In this document: one piece after another, positions 34,690 to 46,620 of the stretch | Numbering within the stretch: position 1 is the stretch's first letter | Layout of the letters: each line of letters opens with the position of its first letter | Assembly: GCF_030272615.1 (NCBI RefSeq) | Contig: NC_081410.1 | Location: 254,621,533-254,685,532, forward strand | DNA: 64,000 nucleotides | From: Cryptomeria japonica | Taxonomy: Eukaryota; Streptophyta; Pinopsida; Cupressales; Cupressaceae | Direction of reading: 5' to 3' | Program-made: the position numbers and the translations under genes | Notes under the pieces: model-generated | What the model was told of the DNA's origin: nothing | Database searches by the model: none | What the model saw: only the letters and a program-made list of their open reading frames with translations

Positions 34690-35120
34690 TGTTAAGGAAT
34701 TAGATCAGAGATAGAGAATACAATAGTCTGGTGATATGTAGTGAGGACAGACTTTAATAAGATCACTGCAATGAATATGTTTTACCTCCGATGTGTATAT
34801 ATATATAATTCTATCTATTAAACTTCTGTGATAATATCGACAGCTTGCTGGTTCGTGAAAACTGCCATTGTTATTGGTTTTCGTTCACAGCAAGTGTCGA
34901 TGCCTATAAATAAAAGGATGGAGAGTCATGTCCACGTAGGGGCATGACTTCTAAGTGGCTTAGGCCACGTAGAGTTATGACCCTTCGTCCAATGTTCACC
35001 GCTATTAACAATAACGATGATGCTCGACTTACTAACTATTTTGACTCCGATAAGTATCAGAACTATTCTGCTTTAGTAATTCTTAAACATGTCAATTAAT
35101 ATATATAAAATAATGAATGT
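34690..35120 (-). repeat. Copia 3' LTR
   Basis: Aligns over its length with 39609-40054. It lacks the 17-bp segment around 39899-39915 that the 5' LTR has. The inner edge near 35120 is approximate. Confidence 0.85.
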
Positions 35121-35130
35121 ATATATATAT

Positions 35131-35470
35131 AATTATCTGATATCCAGCACTCTGGGACAACAACTACTTGAAGTCTTATCAGATTACAACCTTGATTCTA
35201 GTGACAATTGTAACATTGTCATTATCACAGGTGAAATAATTTCAGTATCATGATATCCAGTACATTCCGGGACAGCAAATTAATGTAGTCAATCATGATA
35301 TGATTGTTATCATAATTTCCGACATATTTTGGAACAATCATTTAATGATAACAATTCAATAACTCATCATAACAAATTTAGTATCAAGATTTCTGGCACA
35401 TTCCGGGACAGCAACTTAATGTAGTCAATCTTGATAACAGATCAGGCTATTGTGAAAGTCGTCACCTTAC
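35131..35470 (-). repeat. Copia 3' untranslated repeats
   Basis: Between the end of the RNase H frame and the 3' LTR, four degenerate copies of a word around CCAGTACATTCCGGGACAG occur at about 35142, 35255, 35316 and 35391, several followed by TTAATGTAGTCAATC. Confidence 0.7.
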
Positions 35471-35604
35471 AATAGCGATCTTACACTTACATCACATGAA
35501 AGATCGTCACCTTCCATGACATAACACATACATGCAATTTTGCATTCAAGATATTCATGAATATATCAATTACATATGATTAAGATTAATATCAGAAATT
35601 TCCA

Positions 35605-38600
35605 TTATAATTTAGTCATACCAAGTTTACCTCTAAAGTACTCCACTTTCAACTTTGCAAGAGGTTTGGTGAATATGTCGACACTTTGCTCTTCAGTGCT
35701 GATGTAGGTCAATTTGATGACATCTCTATCTACCATATCTCTTATGTAATGGTATGGGATTTCTATATGCTTAGATCGATTATGAAAAACTGGATTTACA
35801 GAAAGTTTGATGCAGCTTTGATTATCACAGTGAATCACAGTGGGGTTTAGGGGCTTCCCAAATAGTCAAACTAGTAATTTCCTTAACCATACTACCTCAC
35901 GTGCTCCCATGGAGGCAGCCATATATTCGACTTCAATGGAACTCTGAGCAACTATTGACTGTTTTCTGCTAAACCAAGATATCATAGCTGATCCAAGACT
36001 AAAGCAACACCCCGTTGTACTTTTACGATCAATGGAACTTCCTGCCCAGTCGGAATCAGAATACCCTTGGAGTTGTATCTCAACATTTTTATACTTCAGG
36101 CCAAGTCCAATAGTGCCACGCAAGTATCTCAGAATATGCTTAGCAGCCATTAGGTGAATCTTATTAGGTTCGCACATGAAATGACTTAACACATTGGTAG
36201 CGTAACAAATATCAGGGCGAGTGTTTACCAAGTACATAAGAGATCCAATAATTTGTCTATATTATGTAGGATTTGTAGGTTCTGAATCTACTACTTCACT
36301 TTTGAGCTTATGAAGATTTGTTTCCATTGGAATGGATAGAGGCTTACAATCTATCATACCAAATCTGGTCAAGATATCAGTGGTGTATTTTCCTTGATTT
36401 AGGAAAATGTAATTCTCTTTTTGCCATACTCCTAGGCTCATAAAATAGTGCAGTGGATCTAGATCCTTCATATCGAATTCAGCCACAAGATCTTGTTTGC
36501 ATTTTGCAATGAGGTGATCTTCTCCTGTTATCAACAACTCATCAACATAGAGAACAAGTATTAACATGTCACCATCCAATATTTTGAAGTATATGTTAGA
36601 GTCTGCTTCATTTTTGGAATATCCTAGTTTGGAGAGATAACTATCTATCCTTCCGTACCATGCCCTGGGAGCTTGCTTAAGGCCGTAGAGAGCTTTTCTT
36701 AGTCTACACACAGAGAGATTTATATCATGTGTAGCAAAGCCTTCAAGTTGTTCTATATATACTTCTTCCTCAATAACACCATTCAAAAATGTGGTCTTCA
36801 CGTCCATTTGGCGTATCTTCCACCCTTTGGAAGCTGCAATGGCAATGATGGTTCTTACAGAAGTATATCGGGCAACTGGAGCAAATGTCTCTTCGTAATC
36901 AATTCCAGCCTTTTGAGAGAACCCCCTGGCAACAAATCTGGCTTTGTGTTTTTCAATACTACCATCTAGTGCATATTTGATTTTGAATAACACTTTGATG
37001 AGACAACTGATTTGCCTTTTAGTCTAGGTACAATGTCCCAGACATCATTTTTTAAGATAGATTGGTATTCCTCAATCATTGCATCTTTCCAAGCTTGACA
37101 TGTTAAAGCCTCTTCAACATTTGATGGTGCAGATTTTGTAAATTCGGTCATGAGTGCAACATAACATGATTGACTTCTTGTTTTCTTATTCTCCTTGAAG
37201 ATTTCATCGGGTTCCACATTATTTTCTTCAATCATCTTCTTGCCCATAGTGGTCTTTTCTTGTTGTTAGGATTTTCAGCATTCTCGAACTTAGGTGATTG
37301 AAGTTCATGATTTTCTATGCTATTCTCCCTCTGATTTTCAATTGTAGGATTTTCATCTAATTCTACGGTTAGGTCATCTTTTGCACTTAGAGATAGTTTA
37401 TACGCAGCATCTTCTTCAAATTTGACATCTCTACTGATTTCAATAGATCTGCGTCCTGGAATATAGACTTTGTATCCTTTAGTGGTTTCACTGTAGCCAA
37501 TAAATATGCCTTTCTTCCCAAAGGGTTCTAGTTTGGTTCTCTTTTCTTTAGGAACGTGAATATACACGTGACAACCAAAGATTCTTAGATGGCTTAAATC
37601 TGGTTGATTTCCTATAAAGGCTTCTTTGGGTGTTACATTCTCTAGGATTGAATGAGGGCATCTGTTTTGAATGTACACAGCTGTATTTGAGGCTTCAGCC
37701 CAAAATGAGATATGTAGATTTTGATAATGCATCATGGCTTTAGCAGCTTCGATGATGGTTCTGTTTTTTCTTTCTGCAACTCCATTTTGTTGAGGATTAT
37801 AAGGTACAGTACACTCCCTCTTAATCCCAACAAGAATGCAAAATTCTTTAAAATTTTCAGAGATATATTCACCCCCATTATCTGATCTTAGAGTCTTTAT
37901 TTTCTTCCCAGTTTGATTTTCCACTAGGGCCTTAAATTCTTTAAATTTCAATAACACTTCATTTGATTCTTTGAGTTTTATGAAATAGATCCAAGTTTTC
38001 CTAGAGTAATCATCAACAAATATCACATAATACAAGAATCCCCCTAGTGATGGTAATGACATTGGACCACACAAATCAATGTGGACAAGTTCTAGTACAA
38101 CTTTTGACTTGTGTTCACTTGAGGGAAAGGACCCTTTTGAGTTCTTCCCTAGAGCACATCCTTTACAAGTTCCAACATGATCAGATTTTAGATTGGGTAA
38201 TCCTGTGGTAATTTTTCCTATAGAAGGTAGGGCACTAAATCGAAGATGTCCTAATCTTCTATGCCAAATTTCATTAGAGTTTGATACTTCATGATTTAGT
38301 GCTTGTTTTTGAGTATTACATAATTTGTATAAACTACCATCTCTAGATCCTATAGGAATAGCATTCTTTATGTTAGAGTTTTTAGGCCAGAGTAGAACTT
38401 TATCTTCATGGATGGTGACACGATATCCTTGATCACCTAGTCTTGAAATAGAGACCAAATTCCTTTTGATACCTGGTACAAAGAGAACATCTTTCAATTG
38501 TAATGTAACTCCTGTTCTTAATTGAATTGAGCGAGTCCCAATTCCTTTCACTGGATAGGTAGAATTGTCTTCTATTGTAACTTCTTCAGTTGAGTGGCCT

Positions 38601-39513
38601 TCAAAGGTTTTGAATTGATCTCTAAATCTGGTTATGTGTCGAGATGCTCCACTGTCGATTATCCACATATGTTTGTTTGAGTTTAGTTCGCTTGATAAGG
38701 CTAAGAAAAATAGAGGATTCTCTACTTCCTTGACTTCAGCTATGGTTGCTTGAGCTTTCTTTCTTTCTGGGCAGAACTTGTGAGTGTGTCCAAATTTATC
38801 ACACTTGTAGCATTGAATCTTGGAGAAGTCTTTACTTTTGTGATTATTTCCTCTATTCCGATTGAACTTCCCGTTGTTGCTTGTGTTAGCATGTAGTGCT
38901 TGAATTTCTCCCCCTTTGTTTGGACCCAATCCTCTTGTGATTAGTCGAGATTCTTCTTGAGTACAATCATTCTTGAGTTGATCGAATTTTGGTAGTGTCG
39001 GACGAGCACTAATGCCTTGAATAAAGGATTCCCAACTGGATGGGATTCCCAACTGGATGGTAATCCCTTAAGTGCTATTAGAGATAGCTCCATATCATCT
39101 ATATTGTTCCCAATAGTTGACAATTGGTCTTTTAATTCTGAAATCCTCATGAAATAGGATGTGATTGTTTCTCCTTTGTTCATGTAGATATGCATTAATT
39201 GCTGTTTTAAAGTGAGCAATTTGCTTGCATTATTTATTTCATATGAGTTTTGAATGGTCTTGAACATATCATAAGCTGTAGTTAGTTTTGAGATGGTTGG
39301 GAGAATGTGATCTTTAACAGCATCAATTATTATTTTCTTAGCCTTGTTGTTGTGTCTTTTCCAGGTTGTTTTCTCTGGCTCATCTTCGAGCATCTTAGTA
39401 TCTTCTTCTATGTATAGTTCGAGTTCTTGAAGAATTGCTATAATTCGAATTCTCCATGAGACGAAGTTGGATGCGCCTTCGAGTCTATCCTCCACTCTAA
39501 CACTGTTCACCAT
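35605..39513 (-). pseudogene. Copia gag-pol polyprotein, broken
   Basis: Gag starts at 39513 (MVNSVRVEDRLEGASNF). The order is: zinc knuckle CYKCDKFGHTHKFC, protease WIIDSGASRHIT, the GAG-pre-integrase WHRRLGHLRF, integrase with VDDYSRKTW, RSDNGGEY and QNGVAERKNRTI, RT from about 36993 with MDVKTTFLNG, and RNase H with HCDNQSCIKL and the C-terminal SVDIFTKPL. Breaks: a perfect 17-bp tandem duplication at 39027-39060 shifts the gag frame; the frame changes again near 36990, consistent with loss of one base; in-frame stops lie at 36264-36262 (TAA) and 35868-35866 (TGA). The RT catalytic box reads YVDE instead of YVDD, so even without the breaks the enzyme would be impaired. Confidence 0.9.
39027..39060 (-). 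repeat. 17-bp perfect tandem duplication in Copia gag
   Basis: GATTCCCAACTGGATGG occurs at 39027-39043 and again at 39044-39060. 17 is not a multiple of three, which explains why the gag and protease-integrase frames differ. Confidence 0.95.
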
Positions 39514-39595
39514 GATTGTCTTTCCTTTGATTCTGAGTGCAAGTCTGAAAATTTAGAAAAGAGGTCTCGCTATTTTATTATTTCTCTACCAACTT

Positions 39596-39608
39596 GGCTA
39601 TGCTACCA
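39596..39608 (-). other. Copia primer-binding site
   Basis: The minus strand reads TGGTAGCATAGCC right after the 5' LTR; two mismatches to the usual TGGTATCAGAGCC. Confidence 0.75.
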
Positions 39609-40051
39609 TGTGAAGGAATTAGATTAGAGATAGAGAATACAATAGTCTGGTAATATGTAGTGAGGACAGACTTTAATAAGATCACTGCAATGAATATGTT
39701 TTACCTCCGATGTGTATATATATATAATTCTATCTATTAAACTTCTGTGATAATATCGACAGCTTGCTGGTTCGTGAAAACTGCCACTGTTATTGGTTTT
39801 CGTTCACAGCAAGTGTCAATGCCTATAAATAAAAGGATGGAGAGTCATGTCCACGTAGGGGCATGACTTCTACGTGGCTTATGCCATGTAGAGTCATGAC
39901 CCTATGGGGACATGACCCTTCGTCCAATGTTCACCGCTATTAACAATTACGATGATGCTCGACTTACTAACTATTTCGACTTCAATAAGTATCAGAATTA
40001 TTCTGCTTTAGTAATTCTTAAACATGTCAATTAATATATATAAAATAATGA

Positions 40052-40054
<3 letters not shown>
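39609..40054 (-). repeat. Copia 5' LTR
   Basis: About 446 bp. The end next to the primer site is clear; the outer end runs into the GT/TA/TATG microsatellite. Confidence 0.85.
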
Positions 40055-40116
<62 letters not shown>

Positions 40117-40129
40117 TGTATGTATGTAT
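40051..40129 (+). repeat. Compound microsatellite (GT)n(TA)n(TATG)n
   Basis: GTGTGTGTG, then about fifteen TA, then about ten TATG repeats. The 3' LTR counterpart has only a short TA tract, so this expanded after insertion. Confidence 0.95.
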
Positions 40130-41491
40130 TACTTGCTTCGATCCGAATGAACCTATATCCTTAACAATCAATCTTTGACCAGCGTATTGTAGCTTGGAGT
40201 TTTTTGAAGAAGTTGAGTTTAATGTGTTTTTGGGGGTTTTTAGATGATAGAATGAATAATGCAATTTGGAAATGCAAGTAAGAACAAATGACAACTACTG
40301 AAACTAAATTTCAGAATATCTGATTTATTATCAACAATTAACAAATGCAAAGAATTAATGAATTTCAACACTAAATTGCCAAATTTGGCCTACCAAGGGT
40401 CCAACACCTTGCCTGGGGGCTCCTTTATTGACTTTATTGAAAGAAAATGCTGCTACAGGAGCTTCCAAAGTGCACCAATGGCTCCAATAGATTTTATTCT
40501 TCTAAACACTAATTATCAAAAACAATTGAATAGATGTATAGCAATTCTGAAGCTTATTCTGAAATCTTGCCAAGAGAGATCACCAAGTTTTCCCCTCTTT
40601 TCCCCTCTAATTTGCTGATATCATTCAAATGTGCCCTGAATTCACAGAAGAGATCATTGATCTGCCCTAGTGACCTCCCAACAATGATTTTCCAACCAAT
40701 AGCTGCTGCTAAATCCCCTTTATTAATTTATTTGCATCCCACAGGCTGATTGGGATGGTACGGCTGACCTAGGAGAGGCACGGCTGGCATGAATAAACAA
40801 TAACTTGCTGAAAGTGTCAACCTAAGTGCTCAGATCTGATTATCCTTGCTAACCTTGCAATCTGATACAAGAATCCACACGATTCGACCCTTGAATGGCC
40901 TGAAAATTGATCTTTCCTGAGTGCTGAAGAAGGAATGATGGTTGGGGTATCGTCCAACCTGCCTGAATCAAGGGTTTTCGCCCTCAATTTGGGCCTCCAC
41001 ACTGCTGTGCCTGCTATGGCAGAATATTGCAGAGAAGAATGAATAATAATTTCCAAAAAACATCCCTCCAAATGACTTTCCAATCAACTTTTATGCATCC
41101 AACCCTAATTTGAACCCCTCAAAGCATCATTTGAAGATTACAATGGAATATTTTTTCCCTCCAAGAGTTCGATGGGTATGAGGGTCAGCTCTTCATTAAG
41201 TTTGGCCACCTTTTAAAATAGCTTTTCACCTAGGAAGATGTGCCAAGGGGTAAAATATAAAGTCTTTTAAAAGATCTTTTAACTTAACTTTTTTTCTATT
41301 TTTAGAAAAAGTGAGTTTTATAACTCTATATTATAAAGTTACATTATTAAGTCCAACAAAGCAAGAAAATGACTAAATATGGGTCCCCTTTGGCTAACCA
41401 ATCATCTCCAAACACTAAACTTCACCTATGGAGATGGATGACAAGTGAATCTATGCATCTGAATAGCAACTAGAGAAGTGGGGACATTACA
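40130..41491 (-). repeat. Probable LTR starting TGTAATGTCCCC at 41491
   Basis: The minus strand begins TGTAATGTCCCCACTTCTC at 41491. The region includes CAAGGGTTTTCGCCCTC near 40970, similar to 22950. No internal coding region adjoins it, so it is perhaps a solo LTR; the inner end is not defined. Confidence 0.4.
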
Positions 41492-41880
41492 CTCTAGCCA
41501 ACCAAATACTCTAACAGATCCCCATTGTCTCTGCCACAGTATTATAGTGTATCCTCAATTAAACCAATACTAATTTGTGAGAGTGGATGTTTTCTTCTTT
41601 ATATAAGGAGTAACAGAACCTACTTTTCAACTTTTTGTTCAAGGTATTCATGATAATACCTAAGTAAACCCCACCAAATAAGTACATATAAAATGAAATC
41701 TGTTCGATCCTATCATAATCCTTATCAAAGTTGATCTCCAGAAACAAAACCAAAAAGTTGAAATCCCAGGTCTATTCAATAGTTTTTGATGCTGATATTC
41801 TGAATCTATCCTTCTTGAAATTGGTTTGGCATGTGCTAGATATTCTCAATACCACTCTCTCCAATCACCTAGCTAGGACC

Positions 41881-42360
41881 ATACTTCACAAACACAGACT
41901 CGGCATACACCAAATTTAAACTCAACAAAACTCAAGAACTTAAAAAAATACTTAATTCTTTTTAAAACATAAATTTTATGCAAAATAGGTAGGGTCTCAA
42001 TCAAATGAAGTCTGCAAGAGTCTATTAAATGTATTTACAGCCAAGAGTCTATGAAACCAGCACATATCATCTGCGAGTAGTCATGATGTATGTTAAACAG
42101 CCAAGATTTACATTAAACAGTTGTGATTTACAGTAGTGAGGGCATCACATAAACACCAGGAAGTCTGCCAAAATAAAAGACAAAACATGAAAGGCATTTA
42201 CAATCACATGCAGATATATTTGCACACATGGGCATGTACATGCAAAGCATTTTCAATGTTTTATGCACATGTTTTAGCATTTTGGGCAAATCATGAGTTG
42301 ACCTTGAAAAGACTTGGCTAACAAAAACTGGTGTGAGTACTCAACAAGTTTGCAAACTAT
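41881..42360 (+). mobile_element. Small non-autonomous hAT element
   Basis: About 480 bp. GCTAGGACC flanks both sides (41872-41880 and 42361-42369), giving an 8-bp TSD with one ambiguous base. The right end GAGTACTCAACAAG, then TTTGCAAACTAT, closely matches the right end of the 6619-10093 hAT (GAGTACTCTACAAG... TTTGCAAACTATG). The left end is CATACTTCAC. No ORF with a domain. Likely mobilised by the same transposase family. Confidence 0.72.
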
Positions 42361-42369
42361 GCTAGGACC

Positions 42370-45300
42370 ATAGCAAAAACCTTCTATGCCACAATGAAAA
42401 AGGTAACAAACCTCAAGCATCCAACCATATTTGACTCCAAAGCCTTACCAATTATTTTAATGGTCCCTACTTTACTTTCATCTCCAAGAGTTTTGGAAGT
42501 AATAGCTTCCTCATATATGCTAAAAAGGTTTGATCCAATTATATCCAAATGCACTTGTAGAACTCGTTAGAAGCACACGTTCACATAGCCCAAACAGCTA
42601 GTGTGATTATTAAAATGTCGAAGAAGTATCCAATGTGCTTGCTACTAACTTAGACAAGGTGGCAGGAACCATCAACCAACAAAAGTCTCTGGCAAAAGTT
42701 CTCTTGATATAATTGTAAGAGTTAGAGAAGATATCTAAAAATAGCTAATGAAGCTTCTCTAATTTTAATGTCCTCTATATAATACTGTAACTAAAGCATA
42801 AGAAACAATTTTCTAGTCTTCATGGAGTTCTCTATATTATACTGTAACTAAAGCATAAGAAACAAGAACATGTATACCTGCTCTAAATGTAAGACCCACA
42901 GGTGCCTTTCTTGTCAACATGTAGTTTTATAGTTGAGATTATACAAATATTATATGACATTTTGTATTGCAACTTAGTTACTCAATTTGTATATTTGGGG
43001 ATATGTGTGTAATTATTTTTAGAATAAACTTGTACAGCTCTTCTAGCTTCTCTATTTTCATTACATTCATGTGATGTGATTGATTGATTGCAATGTTTTG
43101 AATTCAGTGATTTGCTTATATGCATGAAGTTATGCATCTTGTATTGATCTTATTATGCTTAAATCAAAAGATTAGTGTTGAGATGTATATGATGTGATTG
43201 CAAGATGGATGTGCCTTGTTTTCTTTACATTTGTGTTGGTTGCTACATCCTTTGCTTCTACTATTTATATTGTGCAGGTACACCTGATGTATTAATTGAG
43301 TTTCCAGGTACAGAATTCAGACCAACATTGGTTAATTTACAGACAAACATATGGTTTGTTTGGTGTTTTGAACCTGTCTTGCTTTGTGTGGGATGGTAAC
43401 ACATTAAATGTTTAAACCTATCAAACCCTATCCAAATTGCATGCAATTCAAGATACCCATTTGTGTAAGACTAATAATGTGTTTATGTTCCTAGCATGCT
43501 TTTATTATTTTTTCATGTCCATATTGTTTGCTATGTGTAAAAATGATTAAATAGCATAATGAAATAGTTTAATTATAATTGAAATGGTAACAGGCATTTT
43601 CAAGAATGTTATTTTTATTGCCAAAATAAAGCAGGTTTCCTATATATATGCCTTGGGGGGAATTGTGACTTGTTATAAAGCCAAAATGACTTGATATAGT
43701 GGACTAAAAGTCATTTTAGATTATTTTTTGTTGAAAGATGTTATCCCTAAGTTTTATTGTGGTAATGTGAAAGGGAAAGGGATATTTGTTTTGGGTTTTT
43801 ACCTTATATAAGGAACTCTTTTGGAAAGATCATCTTTTACCTTCTACCTTGTACTATTTTGGAAAAGAGAGAGCAAAAAGTCTTACATTCAAACCCTGGG
43901 TTGCATTTGGAGAAACTGAAAGGATTGGAGCTTGGAGGTTTTGTGATTTCCGAATTGAAGCTTGCTTGATTTTGCATCTCCACTTTGGATAGCTCATTCT
44001 TAAGTTATTTTGCTCTTTACTGCAAGCTGAAGATTGAAAATAAAAGATTTTGATTGTGCATCTTTGCTTGATAAAATGGAGGTAATGTTATTTAGATTTT
44101 GGGGACAAAATGGGAAGGTTGTTGCATTCTTGTGGTGTGGCAACAAGATAATGTAATCTTTTGATTTGTGCTCAATGTGGGGAAATTATGCATTTAGCAT
44201 TAATTGTTCGATTGGGTGTAAGTCGCTTGTTGTAAATTTGTGTTGATGGGTATGAACAATGGGTGGCATTGGAATTTCAATTGGAAGCATTTCAATTTGT
44301 GAAGAAAAACATTAAATGCTCCCAAACCCTTGAATATTTATTGCAAATTTTATGTAGCTTCAAAAGTGTAATCCTTGTGTATTTAGATCAAGAGGGTATC
44401 TTTGAATTTTTGAACTGTTGAATTGATTTTGAGTGAAAACTTAAGGTTCTTTGATTGAAAAAACTGGCTTTTGCATGATTTTTGAGAAAACCAGAAAAAA
44501 AAAATTATGCCTTCTTTTAAATGTTTTATTTTGTGGCTTAATGAATGATCAAAGGATGGTGAAACGGCATAGGCAGAAGTTGGGTGTGTAAAATGTCAGT
44601 CTAATTTTTCCTTATATTTTGATAAATGTTTGATGGAATGCCAGTTGTCTAGTGTTGTGATATCTCAACTATATTTTATTTTTGTTCCTTCTGTGCTCTC
44701 AACTATATTTTATATTTGTTCCTTGTGCGCTCATTTCATCAAATGTTTGACAAAATGCTCACTACATAGAAATATTAAATTGAGTTGATGCTTAACCAAA
44801 CATCAAAATTAAATCACCATTGATAGGCCTTTGGCACAACATAATTGAATATTCAAAATTATGACTGCATAATGCATATATGGATTAGATAATAATTATC
44901 TAACCTTTGATTCAATGCAGCTATAGATTACATTTGACATTTCAAATGTCCTTTATTTAAACTACTGCGCTAACTTATTGAGCTGCTAACCTCCCTCTTA
45001 ACATCCAAACACCACCTCAAAGAGCAACAAACCACTTTTCTCCCTTTTTCAAGTACCAAATGGGGTCACAGCTAATTTGTTCCCATGAGTTCTTCTCAAA
45101 CCCACATATTACTTCACAAAATTTCCATGTCCTTTTTCTAGAGCATTACAACAGTCTAAAAAGGTGCGACTGTGTACAAGGAGCTGCAATTGGGTGTGAA
45201 GGATCCCACAACCTCCTTTTACCTCAGCAAATGACCTAATTTGCCCCACAATTTCCTTCCTCTCTGCTACCAGCTAAAAACCAATCTAAGTACTTCCAAA

Positions 45301-45490
45301 TTGCTAATTGTTACCTTCTTATTTAAGGTGTCCAGCTAATAGGATAGATGGTATGGCTAATACCATTTATTTATACCAGCAAATAAAATAATAATCTCTA
45401 AATTATTTTAAAAATAATGGGCAGTAATGGGTTAATCCATTGGGCGTAAAGGATAACAAAACAGAATGGACCAGATTAAAAGAGAGGTAG
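42370..45490. other. Long AT-rich stretch with probable LTR debris
   Basis: A duplicated 35-bp word ATACTGTAACTAAAGCATAA occurs near 42782 and 42839. ACCTTATATAAGGAACTC near 43801 looks like a promoter region of an LTR. TTCTGTGCTCTCAACTATAT is partly repeated near 44690-44720. Short frames (43205-43399, 43786-43992) have no domains. Confidence 0.4.
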
Positions 45491-45493
45491 ATT

Positions 45494-45936
45494 AAAGTTA
45501 ATTTTGATGGCACCTCGAAAGGTAATCCAGACCATCAGGGGCAGGGGCAGTGGCTCGTGATTGGAAGGGTAATATAATGACACAAGGAGCTCAAAGGTTA
45601 AAAAACAGAATGAATAATGAGGCAGAGGCTCAAGCAGCCTATTTAGCAGTGAATCTAGCTAGTAAGCTTTCTATTTTGAATCTCCATCATGAGGGAGATT
45701 CGCAAATTATTATAAATGCTATTATAAACGGGCAATCTCAGGTATGGAGAATTAATAAATGGATTAAATTAATAAAATGCAAATTTGAAAAATTCAAATC
45801 TTTTGAAATTACCCACACATTACGTGGTGGCAATGACGTGGCTGACATTATATTCAAATGGGTGGTGACATTGAAGACTGCTCATGATGAGTTGGTATGG
45901 GAGGATTTTAAAGAAGAGTTGATGGAAGAATTATGA
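45494..45936 (+). pseudogene. LINE-type RNase H domain, frameshifted
   Basis: KVNFDGTSKGNP opens in one frame (45494 onward). The rest lies in another frame from 45550: MNNEAEAQAAYLAVNLASKL, HEGDSQIIINAI, THTLRGGNDVAD. These give the Asp (NFDG), Glu (EAEAQ), Asp (EGDS) and Asp (NDVAD) positions of RNase H. The frame change falls within GGGGCAGGGGCAG around 45538-45550, a slippage-prone repeat. It is the plant LINE-type RNase H found at the C-terminus of some L1-like ORF2 proteins, with the upstream RT lost, as in a 5'-truncated LINE. Confidence 0.75.
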
Positions 45937-46008
45937 TTATAGCTTGCAACCACCAGCTCTATTCCGACCGGGCCATTTATGAATGTGGTATTCTCGCGAG
46001 GTTGAAGC

Positions 46009-46620
46009 ATGCCAAGACATAATATAGTGGTGGCAGATAGCTTGTCACCGCCACTTCTTGTTCTCAATTTGCAGAGGGCAGTGTGCAGAGAGCTGGTAGA
46101 CGATAGTATGGAGGCCAGATTTAGCCTCAGATCGATTTCATTTATGGAGGAGATTTTTGAGCTTAGCATGAAGAATGTTTTTAAGTTTGATGATCCCATG
46201 TTCTACCAGATTATGAGAGCAGAGTATAAAAACCGCTCCAATGTAGACATTTCGTCTATGGTGCTTGCATGGTGTTTGGAGTTGGGCATGAAGGAGGAAG
46301 CTTGGTGGATAAAGGAGTCAAGTGTAAAGAGTGAGTGGTGTTTGGGTCTTGGTGCTTTTATTTCAATGGCAAAGCCGAGTGAGGGATTTAATGCCAGGGG
46401 AGGAGAATGGGTTCAGGTTGCAGGGTATACTCCTCCACTTCATCCTTTCATGTTGTGGAACACAACAGAGAACCAAGGATGAGCAACGAGAGGAAGCATC
46501 AATAGGTATTCGTTTCATAAAAGAATACATTCAGGAGTGTGAGGAGGAGAAGTGTGCAAAGAAGGAAGCTGGTCTCAAACCGAAAAGCAAGCAGCTTAAG
46601 TTTGCTCAGGAGGACATCTA
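46009..46620 (+). pseudogene. Unrecognised ORF downstream of RNase H
   Basis: A 157-codon frame (46009-46482) with VFKFDDPMFYQIMRAEYKNR, MVLAWCLELGMKEEAWWIK and GGEWVQVAGYTPPLHPFML, continuing after a frame change near 46470 as EASIGIRFIKEYIQECEEEK and KPKSKQLKFAQEDI. Codon texture is protein-like (Trp, Met and acidic residues in order). It could be an additional C-terminal region or ORF of the same LINE, or read-through into host sequence. No known domain recognised. Confidence 0.45.

Larger units (their letters stand above)
34690..40054 (-). mobile_element. Full-length Copia LTR retrotransposon
   Basis: Minus orientation. The 5' LTR is 40054-39609 and the 3' LTR is 35120-34690; they differ by about 15 substitutions and one indel of roughly 17 bp. 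The primer site at 39608-39596 (TGGTAGCATAGCC) resembles the initiator Met-tRNA site with two mismatches. Gag, protease, integrase, RT and RNase H occur in Copia order, but the reading is broken at least four times. The outer LTR edge on the right merges into a microsatellite, so no TSD could be read. Confidence 0.9.

Noticed and set aside
40031-40294. 87-codon minus ORF ending in THTYIH/IYIYIY text
   Set aside because: Translation of the TATG/TA microsatellite.
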